Positions 9,229 to 21,466 of a DNA stretch of 64,000 nt are shown piece by piece. The notes below the pieces were generated by a model. That model saw only the letters and a program-made list of their open reading frames with translations. It was not told the origin of the DNA and made no database searches. The DNA is taken from positions 63,674,101-63,738,100 of the forward strand of contig JAVHZZ010000011.1 of assembly GCA_036250195.1 (NCBI GenBank), read 5' to 3'. Source of the stretch: Mixophyes australis. Its lineage: Eukaryota > Chordata > Amphibia > Anura > Limnodynastidae. Positions within the stretch are counted from its first letter, which is position 1; every line of letters begins with the position of its first letter. A program made the translations under genes and the position numbers.

Positions 9229-11621
9229 GAGATTCATCTAGGTCTGCAGTTCATTTCTTCCAAAAATGCATTAATAGTTCCCGCTCATCTTTCCTGTGGA
9301 TCACGTTCCTCTGTCGCCTCAGCATTTATTGATAGCGGGGCCGCAGGCAACTTTTTGGATATCAGTTTTGCCAAGTCCATTGAAATCCCTTTCATGAAAA
9401 TGAATTCCGCTATCACCGTCTGTGGTTTGTATGGGGGTCCCTTACCCGGAGGCAGGATTTCCTTCACGACTCCGTCATTACAACTTACTGTTGAGTCTCT
9501 TCATTCCGAAACCCTGTCTCTTCTGCTCATTGATTGCCCTTCCGTTCCACTAATTCTGGCTCATCCCTGGCTCACCATCCATAATCCCGTGATCGACTGG
9601 AATCTTGGAGAAATTGTTCGTTGGAGTACTCACTGTACTCAAAATTGTTTGGCCATGTCTCTTTGGCTCCTGCAGCCGCTACCGGATCAACTGCCTTCTG
9701 CGTATCGAGAATTCCGGGACGTGTTTTCCAAGAAGGCAGCTGATTCTCTACCTCCGCATAGAGACTTCGATTGTGCCATTGATTTACTTCCAGGATCCAA
9801 GTTGCCCAAAGGAAGGTTATATTCCCTTTCTGGCCCTGAGACGAAGGCCATGCAAGATTATGTTGAGGAAAACTTGCAGAAAGGGTTCATCAGACCTTCA
9901 AAATCTCCTGTAGGAGCGAGGTGTTTTTTCGTGTCCAAATAGGACGGTAGTCTACGCCCGTGCATCGACTTTCGTGGTCTGAACAAGATCACTATCAAAA
10001 ACACATATCCGCTCCTGCTCATCTCTGTCCTGTTTGACCAGCTGAGGGATGCTACCATATACACCAAGATTGATCTCCATGGCGCCTATAATCTCATACG
10101 CATCAGGGAGGGCGATGAGTGGAAGATGGCCTTCAACACTCAATCTGGCCATTATGAGTATAAGGTCATGCCCTTCGGCCTGTGTAATGCGCCCGCAGTC
10201 TTCCAGGATTTCATCAACGAGGTTCTCCGTGAGTCCCTGGGTCATTTTGTGGTAGTGTATCTGGATGACATCCTAATATATTCTCAGTCTCTCCCTCAAC
10301 ATCGTAACCATGTCAAACAGGTTCTGCTTAAACTCAGAGAGCATCATCTCTTCGCCAAACTTGAAAAGTGCGAATTCGATGTCAAGAAAGTATCATTCCT
10401 AGGATACGTAATTTCTCCAGATGGATTTTCTATGGATCCTAGTAAAGTCCAAGCCATCCTGGAGTGGTTACGTCCCACGAATCTGAAAGCGATCCAAAGA
10501 TTTCTGTGTTTCGCAAATTACTATCGGAGATTCATTCGGGCTTTTTCTGATCTAGTGGCTCCCATCACTGCTCTTACCCGCAAAGGGGCAGATCCCTGTA
10601 ATTGGTCACCAGAGGCCATTGCATCACGTGAGGCTCTCAAGAATGCATTTATTACTGCTCCGGTTCTCAAGCATCCTAATCCGCAGTTGCCATTAATTCT
10701 GGAAGTGGATGCCTCGGAAGTAGGCTCTGGTGCTCTCTTATCCCAGAGGGACCCCGGTGATCATAAAGTGCATCCATGTGCCTTATTTTCACGCAAGTTT
10801 TCGGCTGCCAAAGTCAACTACAATGTGGGCAATCGGGAACTCCTGGCAATCAAGTGGGCGTTCGAGGTGTGGCGTCACTGGCTTGAGGGAGCAGTTCATA
10901 CGATCTCAGTTCTCACTGATCATAAAAACCTGTTGTACATTGAGTCTGCCAAACGATTAAACTCCAGACAAGCTCGATGGGCCTTATTCTTTACCCGTTT
11001 CAATTTTGTCCTAACCTATAGACCGTGCTCTAAGAATACTAAGGCGGATGCTTTGTCTAGGAGCTTTCTACCTCATCAACTACCCACTGGTGAACCTTCA
11101 CCTATAATTCCGGCTTCTATCATTCACGCCGGGTTGACTCAGGACTTAGGAAACACCGTACGTCAGTTTCAAAAGATAGCCCCTGCGGAAACACCTGTGG
11201 GGCGTCTTTTTGTGCCGGTGCATCTACGTAGAGCTGTCCTCTCAGAGGTCCATGAGAACAAATCGGCTGGGCACCCGGGTATCTCTAGAACCCTTGAAAT
11301 CCTTACACGTTCTGTATGGTGGCCTTCACTGTCCTCGGATGTTGAGAGCTTTGTCCGCACTTGTGACGCCTGCGCAAGAAACAAAAAATCCAGAATCTCT
11401 CCTTCAGGTCCACTTATGCCTTTGTCTACACCTATGAAACCCTGGACACATCTGTCAATGGATTTTATTATGGATCTGCCATACTCTTCAGGAAACAACA
11501 CTATATGGGTGATAGTGGACCGTTTAAGTAAAATGTCCCATTTTGTTCCTCTGACCAAGCTCCCTAGCGCTCAGGATCTGGCTGTGTTATTTGTACAGCA
11601 TGTGTTTCGTCTTCATGGTTT
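9229..11621 (+). pseudogene. pol of gypsy A2, 5' part: protease, RT, RNase H, start of integrase
   Basis: One reading frame (relative stop at 9226) carries all the 5' domains. The protease active site is FIDSGAAGNFLD near 9325. RT shows the FRGLN block near 9973 and YLDDILIYS at about 10258. RNase H shows LEVDASEVGSGALLSQRD near 10699 and TDHKNL near 10915. The integrase HHCC zinc domain is at about 11245-11380 (HENKSAGHPG ... CDACARN), and the first catalytic Asp is in MDFIMDLPYS near 11460. A single in-frame TAG at 9940-9942 lies just before the RT core. The frame stays open until the inserted LTR begins at 11622. Confidence 0.93.
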
Positions 11622-11761
11622 TGTCATGGGCACTAGGAGTCTTTACCCAGGAAATCACCAGATGATGGACTTACCAGAGTAGTATAGTTGGTAATATGGT
11701 ACTCTGGTAGCAGGGTGACAATGGAACAGGAGAAACAGCAGATGGTGAGAGAATGCTCGAG

Positions 11762-12130
11762 GAAAGTCTATGACTAGCAGCACTGGTAATGAGTAGATGA
11801 CTGTACACGAGGAACTAGCTGGACAAGGAAACGTGAGGGAAGTCAGTGGTCTGCGTATAGCAAGTTGTACCACTGCTATAGTGAGGAGGAATGTCCAGGA
11901 GTAGCGAGGAGGTAGTGAGAGTCAGCGGTCTGCGTATAGCAAGTTGTACCGCTGTCTAGGTGAAGGAATGGAATCCCGGTGAAGGTAGATAACAGGGAAG
12001 TCAGTGGTCTGCGTATAGCAAGTTGTACCACTGCTTATGTGAGAGGATACTTGAAACTGGTGTCACAGGGAACAGGAGTCAATGGTCTGCATCAGCAAGT
12101 TGTACCACTGCTATATATATGTGAGGAGGG
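11762..12130. repeat. 79-bp minisatellite, 4-5 copies
   Basis: Units beginning AGTCAGTGGTCTGCGTATAG start at 11841, 11920, 11999 and 12077 (spacings 79, 79, 78), with a decayed copy from about 11762. It lies inside the solo LTR. Confidence 0.9.
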
Positions 12131-12631
12131 GCACGAGGAGATGAAGGTAATGCAGAGTATACACGGGGCACACAGAACTTAATCCCACTATGATATCACA
12201 ATACAATGATAACAGAGCAGCACTGCTAAAGTATATAAAGTCACAATAACTATCCAGGCAATAGAAAACAAAGTCAATGGTAGCAATAGCCTTAGTGGAT
12301 AGGAAACTCCGGAGGAGAACAGAACTCAGTCCAGATGGATATGCAATACACAAGCAAAGTCAATGAGAAGTATGCATACCGCGGTTCAGGAGAGCAGGCT
12401 GTCAGAGAGACGTGCAGGAATACCTGAACGGCTGAAGGCCGGCAGGAGGAGAGACCACTGGAAGGTGGAAGCGGTAATCAAGTTGGTGCAGCACACGGCA
12501 GGTAAATCAGCATGAACGAGGCAATACTCTGGAAGCAGTAGTAAGAGGAACTGGAACATGAAGAACACGGGAGCGTTGAGGCGGTCTGAACTCCAATAGC
12601 AGAAATGGAAGCAGCGGAGCGCTGACCCGAT

Positions 12632-12960
12632 GAACACAGGAGAGTTGAAGTGAGCAGGAACTCTGTAGAAGCAACGGAGGCAGCGGATAGGAATCAGCTG
12701 GCTGCAGACACGATGAACACAGGAGAGTTGACGTGAGCAGGAACTCTGTAGAAGCAACGGAGGCAGCGGATAGGAATCAGCTGGCTAAAGACACGATGAA
12801 CACAGGAGAGTTGAAGTGAGCAGGAACTCTGTAGAAGCAACGGAGGTAGCGGATAGGAATCAGCTGGTTGCAGACACGATGAACACAGGAGAGTTGAAGT
12901 GGTCTGGAAACCACAAACGAATAACAGGAATCAGCAGGAGCTGAAGACACGAGGAAACAC
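12632..12960. repeat. 83-bp minisatellite, 4 copies
   Basis: Units beginning GAACACAGGAGAGTTGA start at 12632, 12715, 12798 and 12881, with exact 83-bp spacing. The copies are more alike than those of the 79-bp array, so this array is probably younger. It is inside the same solo LTR. Confidence 0.92.
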
Positions 12961-13183
12961 AGGAACACCTTCAGAGGCTCATGGGGAATGAGACTCCAAG
13001 ATCAGGCAACGAGGTATTGACCACAGGTGCTTTAAATAGGGAGTGTTGCCTGATCAGCCAATTAACTAAAAGCAACAGGTACTGAAGGCTTGAAAGGGCT
13101 GCACATGCGCAGACCCTCAGGATGGCGGACGGCCACGGTTCCTAAATACACGAGAAGTAGCACTCACAGTCCGGTGAGTGACA

Positions 13184-14083
13184 GGTTTACCCATTGACAT
13201 CGTTTCAGACCGGGGCTCCAAATTTGTTGCTCAGTTCTCGAGGTCCTGCTGTAGCATCCTTGGGATTAACATCATTCTCTCTTCAGCCTATCACCCTCAA
13301 TCCAATGGACAGACTGAAAGAGTGAACCAATCGTTGGAACAGTTTCTACGTTCCTACACTTCTGAGTTTCAAGACAATTGGTCATCATTGCTTCCGTGGG
13401 CTGAGTTTGCATATAATAACGCCTCTCATTCCTCCACTGAAACCTCTTCTTTTTTCTGTAATTTTGGCTTCCATCCAAGATCAAATTCCTTGTCTTTGCT
13501 CAACTCTTCTGGCCTTCCGGAGATCCGTTCCACAGCTTCATACCTCAAGTCTGTTTGGAAAAAAGTGCATGCTGCATTAGTACGGGCCTCTTTCCAGTCT
13601 AATAAATTTGCAGACCGTCATTGGAAGGACTGTTCATTTAAGGTGGGGCAAAAAGTCTGGTTATCCACCCGCAATTTTAAGCTCAGACAGCCCTGCAAAA
13701 AACTGGGCCCTAGATTTAATTGGCCCATTCCTGATCACCAAACAGGTCAATCCTGTCGCCTTCAGGCTAAAACTTCCTCGTTCACTTAGGATGCCGAACA
13801 CCTCTCATTGTTCTCTCCTGAGGCCTGCTATCTCTGCACGCAAGTTACTTACGGAGATCTCAGCCTGTCATCCCGGAAGGCCACAAGAAATTCCTGGTGG
13901 AGAAGATTCTGGACTCCAAAAAGGTCCAGGGGCAAATCCACTTCTTAGTTCAGTGGAAAGATCGTGGCCCGAAAGAAAGATCCTGGATTCCGTGGAGACG
14001 CTTGCATGCCCGCAAACTTATTGAAGAATTTTTCAGACAATTCCATGGAAAACCTGGTTGTCGGGGTCCTTTGACCCCTCCTC
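13184..14083 (+). pseudogene. pol of gypsy A2, 3' part: integrase core and chromodomain
   Basis: Resumes the integrase after the inserted LTR. The second catalytic Asp is in DIVSDRGSKF near 13197. The catalytic Glu region is SSAYHPQSNGQTERVNQSLE, near 13285-13340. A frameshift near 13715 and another near 13890 move the reading through all three frames. The last frame carries a chromodomain, VEKILDSKKVQGQIHFLVQW to SWIPW, at about 13897-13995. Chromodomains of this kind guide integration to marked chromatin in chromoviruses. The frame ends shortly before the polypurine tract. Confidence 0.9.
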
Positions 14084-14095
14084 AAGGGGGGGTAC
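14084..14095 (+). promoter_or_regulatory. Polypurine tract of gypsy A2
   Basis: A run AAGGGGGGG immediately before the LTR start TGTTACGAGC at 14096. It is the usual plus-strand primer position. Confidence 0.8.
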
Positions 14096-14492
14096 TGTTA
14101 CGAGCCACAGCGGTACTCACCGCCGCCATGACTCGTCTCCTGGGCTCCCCGGCGCCCCGGCCGCCACCTTGACGACCGGGACGTCACTTCCGGCCGTGAC
14201 CCAGCAACAGTCGGACGCTTCCTCTTCAGCGCCGCGTCCCGGCAAAGAAAGAAAGCCGGGCGCGTGCGCACATCGCCCCACTAGCCTGCGGGCTAATTAA
14301 TGAAGTTAATTTAAACTTATCCAGGGGGCTGTGTATACTTCAGAGCAAGGCTCTGATTGGCTGCTGGTAGTATTTAAGGCAGGTAGGGCTTAGCCTCCCT
14401 GCCGGTTATAGCTTCCAGTCCTCTGTGTTGCTGCCTGCTGCTGTACTGTTGGTGTTAAACCTTGGACCTCTGTTTGCCGTGTATGACCCCTG
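14096..14492 (+). repeat. 3' LTR of gypsy A2, truncated
   Basis: Begins TGTTACGAGCCACAGCGG and follows the 5' LTR for about 400 bp, through TATTTAAGGC and CCGGTTATA (14402-14410). Similarity stops near TGACCCCTGCC at 14492, about half way through the LTR. What follows is unrelated. Confidence 0.9.
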
Positions 14493-15009
14493 CCTCTCTT
14501 CCAACCTCCTCTCTTCCAACCGATATGTCTCCACCTCCGACACAGGCAAACGTTTGGCAAATAATATAGCAACAACTTTAGTCTTGATATGGAAACTTCT
14601 ACTAAAGAAAGCATGCAGGAAATATCTTTTACCAAGATGGGGAGGAGATGGGAGTTGTTTAAAATGGGTTTACTGTATTAATGCTATATTTACTCATTAA
14701 TTGATACTATACATAATGTATCCACCAAGGTGGGTTTGGAAAAAAGCTGGTATTACCACAGGTAAGTGAGAGTGGCTAGTTATGATACCTTTAAGCATCA
14801 GAGATGGGAAATGTGTGGGAAAGGAAGTGGGGGGGGGGGGTGAAAGAAATGGAGGGAAAAGGTAGAACAACAATAAAACAGAAAGATGTGAGAAACAACA
14901 ATTTGCCCCTGGAAAACACGGGGTAAAGAGGAGATCCCATGTCCAGGGATTCTGGAGAAGTGGTGGGGGTAATGGCTCCATCAACCATGGAGACACATTA
15001 CTGTATAGC
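14493..15009. other. Unassigned stretch with poly-G run
   Basis: No gene seen. It contains a short CTCTTCCAACCT duplication at 14493-14520 and a run of ten G at 14831-14840. It may hold the end of the family B LTR, but I cannot fix the boundary. Confidence 0.4.
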
Positions 15010-15531
15010 AAAATCTCAACTATAAAGCGATCCATAATACGCATGTAAAATGATGATAAAGAACGGCAACACGGCGGTAGATGAAAGGGGTAATCCGAAG
15101 CAGGTCCATAGGCCGGAAACTGGTACAGGGCAGCAATGTACAGAATCGGTATTCTGGAGGAGCATCCAACAAGCTGGAAACTGGTAGACTGATGGTCAGA
15201 AAAGTACAGAATCAGGATCCAAAAGAGTAGTGAAACAAGTAGAGAACCAGTGCATGAAGGTTTAATGAAGGCAGAAACACTAACCAAGAAGGAATCAAAA
15301 GGAAAGCCAAGGCCAGCAGCAATACAATATAACAGAGAGTCAGTCTGGGTATGGATTCCTGTTGCGCTGACCCTGCTGCAGTGTCAGAGTGAGCTTTATA
15401 TACTCTGCAGATTTGAATATGCCGCCTCCCAGCCACCATCATGTGACCGCCTGAACCAGGTAGTGCTGGCCTCTACACAGAGGCAGAGGAAAACTGCAGC
15501 ACAGGAGTGTGGTGCAGGCAGTTTTGTGACA
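15010..15531 (-). repeat. 3' LTR of gypsy family B (left edge uncertain)
   Basis: On the minus strand the LTR begins TGTCACAAAACTGCC at 15531, directly after the polypurine tract AAACGGGGGAGC (15532-15546). It has a TATATAAAG box near 15398 and an ATTAAA near 15266. I do not find the terminal CA, so the left limit is a guess and the LTR may be truncated. Confidence 0.6.
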
Positions 15532-15549
15532 TTAGCTCCCCCGTTTAAG

Positions 15550-16446
15550 GTGGACACTGGACACCCTAGAAGTATTGTACCCCTGGAAATATGAGAGTCT
15601 AAAATTTGTTTGACCTTGTACTCCTGCTGATTTTGGACCAAAATAGGAGGTGCAGGACTACTAGCAGAGGAGAACTGATTGGAAACAACCGGTTTTAAGA
15701 GGGAAGCATGGAATACGTTAAGTACTTGTAAAGCAGCAGGCAACAGCAACCTAAAGGTCACTGTACATCAGAGGATGGAGTCTCATGGAAGTGATTGTTG
15801 TGGGCAAATTCCGCCCAGGGAAGTAAATCCTCCCAGGTCTTGATTAGTTTTTTCTGTTAAGCCGTTAACAGTTAGATTGAGGGTGGTAGGCAGATGAAAA
15901 GTTGAGTTTGATGCCAATAATGTTACAGAAGGACCTCCAAAATGTAGATATAAACTGAGTTCTCCAGTCCGATACAACCTCCTGAGGACATCCATGCAGA
16001 CGGAAGATCTCCTTAACAAAAAGGTCAGCTAAGGTAGAAGTGGACGGAAGACCTTTGAGGGGTACAAAATGAGAGGCTCTGAAAAAGGGATCTACGATGA
16101 CCCATATGACTGTACAAGATTTGGAAGGTGGTAGATCTGTGATGAAATCCATTGCCAAGTAAGACCATGGATGATTGGCAACAGTTAGCAGAATCAAGGG
16201 CCCATATGGACTTTGTCGAGGCACATTATGTTAGGCACAAATGGGACATGCGTCAATAAATTACTTGACATTGACATGGAGAGATGGAGTGATTACCAGA
16301 TTTTCCTAATGCCAGCATGGTCAGAGAAGAGTGAATGACAGGCCCAACACAATAATTTCTTATATAATTTAGGAGTAATGAAAATCTTACCTGGAGGACG
16401 GAAGATCAATCTACACGGGAGTTAAGGCAACCACATTTCAAGGGTC
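15550..16446 (-). pseudogene. pol of gypsy B, 3' part: integrase and chromodomain start
   Basis: Minus-strand integrase of a second chromovirus-like gypsy element. Visible are the block PPGKIFITPKLYKKLL near 16400, MDFITDLPPSKSCTVIWVIV near 16150, VVSDWRTQF near 15980 and SSAYHPQSN near 15880. The C-terminal part reads FHASLLKPVVSNQFSS followed by a truncated chromodomain (YKVKQILDSHISRG) near 15600. Stops and frameshifts are frequent. Its N-terminal neighbour on the same strand is split off by element X1. It ends at the LTR at 15531. Confidence 0.85.
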
Positions 16447-18951
16447 TGTAAGGACCCTCGAGGAGATGTGCCTCACAGGGGGACTAACTCCTAGTACCTC
16501 AAGACTTACCACGATTCACGTGGATGACTGGATCCTACCTTGGTCCCGGATCAGGAAGTTCTCCGTACGCTCACGAATAACACCTAAGAGGAGAAACAGA
16601 GTTAAACCGAGCCTACCAGGTAAGGGCTGTCCGAGAATACGGCAATGAACAAGGACACTCTCAGTCCAAGCCCCCTTGCCGCCTCCTCACTTTGCTCTCG
16701 CCAAGGCACGGGGGACTACAGGCACTTGAGACCAGGACTAGTCCAGCCTCAAGTACCTCGCACACCTCCCAGTGAGGGCCTAACCGAAAGGGGGAATCGA
16801 GCGTGATACTCACCGGGACACTCCCACTTCCGATCCGGTTCTCCTGCACCTCCCCGACACCTGCGGATGACAAGGAACACACAGCCTCCCTCTGCACTCT
16901 CAGTGAGACTAAGATGGGCACCCACAAACGCTAAACTGACTACAACAGCGACCCGACCCTAACAACGCTGAAATGGTCGGCAACGCAACTAAGTCAAACA
17001 ACTATGACTAACTAGGTGTGGTGCACTAACGGAACTACTCACTAAGCACTACGGGGAACACCAGCCGGTGTTCACATAATATACCGGAGGACGGTTCCTA
17101 ACCCCCTCACTCAGGTCTAACCAAGGAGACTGTCTCCTTATGATGGGGTCACCCACGGACCCTAAGAACCGGCTGCACCAGGCCCGACTGAGGCTCGCTG
17201 GAACAGCACACTAACCCGCGGGCCGACTGCCGCACAGAACAGCCGATCGAAACTGAACTGCCCGACTGCCTGTACTCGGGTATCGAATACGTATCCTTAC
17301 ACCCGGAACCACAGGATAACCTGCATGGAACTTGGGCTTGGGGACCCTCAACCAGAACCATGGGCCGCCCCTGGAACTGCCTCAAGGCGTGCTGCACTGC
17401 CACCGACTCACTCAGTCACCCCCTCTGGGAACCAGCGTGACCCCAGGGACCTAAGGGATGGGAAAACTACGTATGTTCTTCCCTGACTATGTGTAAGCTG
17501 GTAACTACACCCCCACAGCACGGGTTAGCACAGGAAAACACAGGAAACAAGAGCCTACCTTTAATGGGGGCCTGACGTCTTGCACCTATACACAATTATG
17601 TAGCACACCCAAAGATACAGTAATACAGACAATACTCATCACACAGACAGAATAAATACAGTATACAGTACTTTGCACGCTACTCACCAGAGCACACAGC
17701 TGCTAGCCAACCAGCCTGTTGCAATAGCACCCACAGGAGCCTCCGCTCTACTGTACCTCCTAACTCTGTGTGCTCACCTCACACAGGACCGTGCTTACAC
17801 TCACAAGGCTCTCACGCCTCTGCCACACCACCAGGGCCTTCTGCCCTACACACCATGGGCCTCTGCCCAGCTGCCTACAGAGCCTTGCGCTCCGAGTATG
17901 GGCCTCAGCCCCCTCTCTAACTCAGGGCTCTGAGCCCACTACCTAGGGCCTTGTGCCCTTCTGTCTAGGGGCACTAGCCCCTGCCTACTTAGGCCTTGTG
18001 GCCTCCTAGTTATCTACTAGGGCCTTGTGCCCTTCTCAGCCTATGGGCTACCAGCCCCTACTAAGGCCCTGTGGCCTTCTTATGGCCTCTAGGCCACTAA
18101 CTACCTAAGGGCCTTGTGCCCTTGTACACCTGGGGCTCTGAGACCCCCTGCCTAGCTAACTACTAAGGGCCTTGCACCCTATTAACACTTTATGGCCTAC
18201 TGGCCCACTAATTCACAAGGGCCTATTGCCCAGCTCCTGGGCCTTGTGCCCCTAACACAAAGTCCCAATGGGCCTCGTGCCCGACCGTGGCCACCGGTCT
18301 AGTGCCCGACCTAACACTGAGGCTACTTACCTGCTCTGCGCAGGAATCTCAGCTTGCCAAGCAGTCTTCCTTCTTCTTTCTTCGGGTCTTCCAGACCCTG
18401 CAGCCGGCGGCGCCTCTTCTCCTGTTCGGCGCTGTTGAGGGCTGCTTGGCGGGGCGCTCTTAGCCCTGACAAGGGCTCCCCGCCTACGATCTCTGCTCTG
18501 GCGGCTTGCTTGCAGTCTTCTTTCTCCTACACCGCTCCGGACGTCTGATCTTCTCCTCCGCCGACGGACTTCTGACAAAATGGCGCAGCCCGGCGACTTA
18601 TATAGTCGCCGGCGCGATGTCATCAGCAGGTGCCGCCGCGAGCGCTGATTGGCTCGCCGCGGCGCCAATCTTTTAAACAGCCGGGCGCGAGCCGCGATTG
18701 GCTCGCGTATCCAGCCGCTGATTGGCCAGCGGGGAAAGATGAGCCCTGATTGGCTCATCCGTCCTCCGCTGCCAGAACCTGGGGAAAAGAAGCGATACTC
18801 ACCGCAGGAGTGCTGGACGGATGAGTAACCTTCTTTCTTCACCCGCTTGTAGGGCTCAGCCACCAGGGGACTCTTCAGCCCCTCCAGGGGCGCAGCAAAG
18901 CCGGACATCTTCGCCTTCTTCTCGGGCACCGGCTCCGGGGGCATCTTTACA
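16447..18951 (-). mobile_element. LTR-type element X, copy X1
   Basis: A 2505-bp insertion into the pol of gypsy B, flanked by GGTC on both sides (16443-16446, 18952-18955). It starts TGTAAAGATG and ends GGTCCTTACA on the minus strand. Deleting it restores the gypsy reading across the junction, which proves the limits. It is homologous over its length to 30210-32703. Order on the minus strand: short open frame, CCAAT-rich promoter with TATATAAG, GCGCCATTTTG, splice-donor-like GCAGGTAAGTAG, a long array of GGGCACAAGGCCC-type units, then a region with short GT...AG segments. There are no gag, pol or env domains. With TG...CA ends and a 4-bp duplication it is best read as a solo LTR of a large retroelement; a non-autonomous element is the alternative. 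Confidence 0.85.
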
Positions 18952-20500
18952 GGTCCAAAATAAATGTATTCTGTTTGGACGTTTCTGCGTCACAGGAGTC
19001 GAAGAAATGGGAGAGAGCGTCTGTTTTCTTGTTTTTTTGAACCCGGGTGAAAAGTCAGTATGAGGTTAAACCAGGAGAAAAACAGAGACCATCTTTCCTG
19101 GCGGGGATTCAAGCACTGAGCCGACTGTAAATACAAGTGGTACTTGTGATCAGTGTAAATAGTTACCAGAAACAAAGCACCTTCTAGAATATGTCTCCAC
19201 TTAGAGAGAGACAATTTGATTGCCAGAAACTCTTTATCTCCTGTGCCATAATTTCTTTCAGCAGATATGAGTTTGTGAGAGGAAAAACTACAGGGGAGTC
19301 ACGCTGAGAGAGGACAGCCCCAGTCCTGTAAGAAGATGCGTTCACCTCAAGAAAGAAAGTATGCTGACAACTGGATTGCTGTAGGACAGGAGCAGGTGAG
19401 AAGGCCTGCTTAAGAGAATTAAAGGCTTGCACTGCTTCGTTAGGCCATTCCTTGACATTAGATGTCCTCTGGGTTATCGCAGTGATGGGCGCAACAAAGT
19501 CAGAATAATCAGAATAACCCTTAATACATTGGCGATAATAATTTACAAAACCTAGGAAGCATTGGGTTGCTTTCAGACCTGAAGGTTGAAGCCAGTCAGA
19601 AATAGCTTTGAGTTTGGTGGGATCCATACAGAGTACGGTACCAGAGACTATGTAACCCAAGAAGAGCAATTTGGTCTTTTTAAAAAGGCACTTTTGAAGT
19701 TTGCAGAATAAGTTGTTGGTCCCCAGTCAAGTTAGAACCTCAACCACATGCCTCAGATCACACTGGAGATCCAGGGAAAAAAATAAGGATGCCATCTAAA
19801 TACACTACTACATATTGATAAAAGAGATCTCTAAATATTTTGTTAACGAAACTCTGGAACACTGCAGGAGCATTACACAAGCCGAATGGCATGACTGAGT
19901 GCTCATAGTAGTCTCTGGTGTTAAAGGCCGTTTTCCATTCATCCCCCTCTTTTATTCGGGTGGGGTTTTACGCTTCCCGAAGGTCCATTTTGGAAATAAT
20001 GGTGGCGCACTTGATACAGTCGAATAGTTCTGTAAAGATACGAGGTATCACTTCTTCACCGTAATAATGTTTAAGCCCCAATAGTCAATGCACGAGCACA
20101 GACCACCATCTTTCTCCTTAATGAAGTAGAAACCAGTGCCAGCCAGTGAAGAAAATCTTTGGATGCATCCACATTTTAGATTTACTTGGATATATTCCAC
20201 CATGGCATTGGTTTCAGGGATGGAAAGCGGGTACATACGACCAGAGGAGGGGATTTACCAGGTAGAAGTTCAATTCAGCAATACCAGGCTCTGTGTGGAG
20301 GAAGAGCGGTTGCCCTTTGCCCTTTGTAAAGATAAAGCTCAGATATCTGCTGCGATCCCTTAGTTATAAATACAGGAGATACTTAAAATTGTGGTGATCC
20401 TCCGAAAAGAGATTAGGAGCTTGTTAAATAAGCCCCAAGAACCTACTAATTGACTCACCAGTTCATGGACCGGATGTGGATCCCAAGTTATAACAACCTC
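18952..20500 (-). pseudogene. pol of gypsy B, 5' part: RT and RNase H
   Basis: Minus-strand pol. Reading from the right: degraded protease/RT linker near 20480-20250; RT start YPLSIPETNAMVEYIQVNLK near 20230; KDGGLCSCIDYWGLN near 20090; the catalytic box decayed to YLDG near 19790; GYIVSGTVLCMDPTKLKAI near 19650; RNase H blocks (LEVNASSYRTGAVLSQRD near 19350, TDHKYHLYLQSAQCLN near 19150). It ends at the X1 insertion. No gag or 5' LTR was found to the right, so the element lost its 5' part. Several frameshifts and stops. Confidence 0.85.
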
Positions 20501-20808
20501 TCTTCAGTTGAATTGTATCAATTTAGTGTCTACACTTCTAGAATTTTTCCGAACTGTATTATGAATGTACATGTATATCGGGAGCATATGCTTGGGAGCC
20601 CATTGTGGCGAGACCTGGGTAACGGGTCACCTGAAAAAAAGTTCAGCCTGACAAGCGTCTTCCCTATACAATATTAGTAGCGTAATGAATGTTTTGGAAA
20701 TTGAATGATATTGGATGACACTGCTTAATATGTGAATAATAAAGTTCAATAATTAATGATTATTGTTTGTTTAAATATAATGATAGTTGAAGCTAACTCA
20801 TGTATCGC

Positions 20809-21466
20809 TGTCTCGAGCTGCGGCGGTGCCCCAAGCTGCCACAACACTCTGTGCTCTCCCCAGCTGCGTCCCGGCCTTCAGCATCACTTCCCCTCCATCC
20901 CGGCCATTACCAGGGCAATGGACGGGACACTCTTTTTGACCGCTACCCAGTTGTTGGGCAGCCAGGTGCTTGCGCAAGATGCCTAAATAATTAACAGCCT
21001 TCTCTGGCTGATTTAGAGTGCCTGTGGCTTCTCTCTCCTGATTGGATCACCCATGTATTTAAGGCAAGGAGGGCTTAATCTCCCTGCCGGTTATAGTGTT
21101 CAGTTCCTGTTAACTGGCCTGCTCCTGTCTGTTGTGCTGAAACTTTGAATTCATTTACGGTCCATGATTTTTGGCTAGTTTCCTGGACCTTGATTGTTTA
21201 CTGTTGGCCCTGACCTTTTGCCTGTACCTGGCCATGCTATCTGCTTCTGTCCCTAGCCCTCGGCTTGTTCCTGACCATCATTATCTCATCTCATTGCCTC
21301 TTATTCCGTGCTGCGGTGTTATTTACAAGCTTACACTATGTTGAGTTTAAGACCTGGGGGCATCTGAGTACCTATGAGCGTAACTAGCTCCATGGGAAAG
21401 GCGGCTGCTATAGGCGAAGACCTTTACTTCTAGTTCTGCTTATGATAATAGTCGTTAGCCATAACA
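20809..21466 (+). mobile_element. Solo LTR related to gypsy family A
   Basis: Begins TGTCTCGAGCTGCGG, ends GCCATAACA, and is flanked by a perfect 5-bp duplication ATCGC (20804-20808, 21467-21471). It shares the family A core promoter: TATTTAAGGC, the hairpin AGGAGGGCTTAATCTCCCT and CCGGTTATAGTG. It is diverged from the LTRs of A1 and A2, so it is an older relative. No coding region. Confidence 0.88.

Larger units (their letters stand above)
11622..13183 (-). mobile_element. Solo LTR inserted in the integrase of gypsy A2
   Basis: A 1562-bp insertion, TGTCA...TGACA, flanked by a perfect 5-bp duplication GGTTT (11617-11621 and 13184-13188). Integrase coding sequence continues on both sides. Read on the minus strand it begins TGTCACTCACCGG, has a GCGCATG-rich upstream part and a TATTTAAAG box near 13040, so I place its orientation as minus. 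Two tandem arrays (79-bp and 83-bp units) fill much of the part downstream of that box. Its start TAGGAACCGTGGC resembles the family A LTR start, suggesting a related gypsy family. No coding region. Confidence 0.88.
7603..14492 (+). mobile_element. Ty3/gypsy chromodomain retrotransposon (copy A2), nearly full length
   Basis: Order: 5' LTR (7603-8330), gag, protease, RT, RNase H, integrase with C-terminal chromodomain, polypurine tract, truncated 3' LTR. The chromodomain and RT-RNaseH-IN order place it among chromoviruses, and sushi-like elements are the vertebrate members. The gag has a stop and a frameshift. pol has an in-frame TAG at 9940-9942, a 1562-bp solo LTR in the integrase, and frameshifts near 13715 and 13890. 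It is dead, but most domains can be read. Left of it lies the L1 remnant; right of it is unassigned sequence. The right LTR is cut off, so the target duplication cannot be tested. Confidence 0.95.

Noticed and set aside
2735..12960. CRISPR-like spacing of repeats
   Set aside because: The arrays are head-to-tail minisatellites without unique spacers in a vertebrate genome.
18327..18944. 205-codon minus open frame in X1
   Set aside because: It crosses the promoter and 5' transcribed region of X and is broken into two frames in X2; only the first ~50 codons show any frame conservation.
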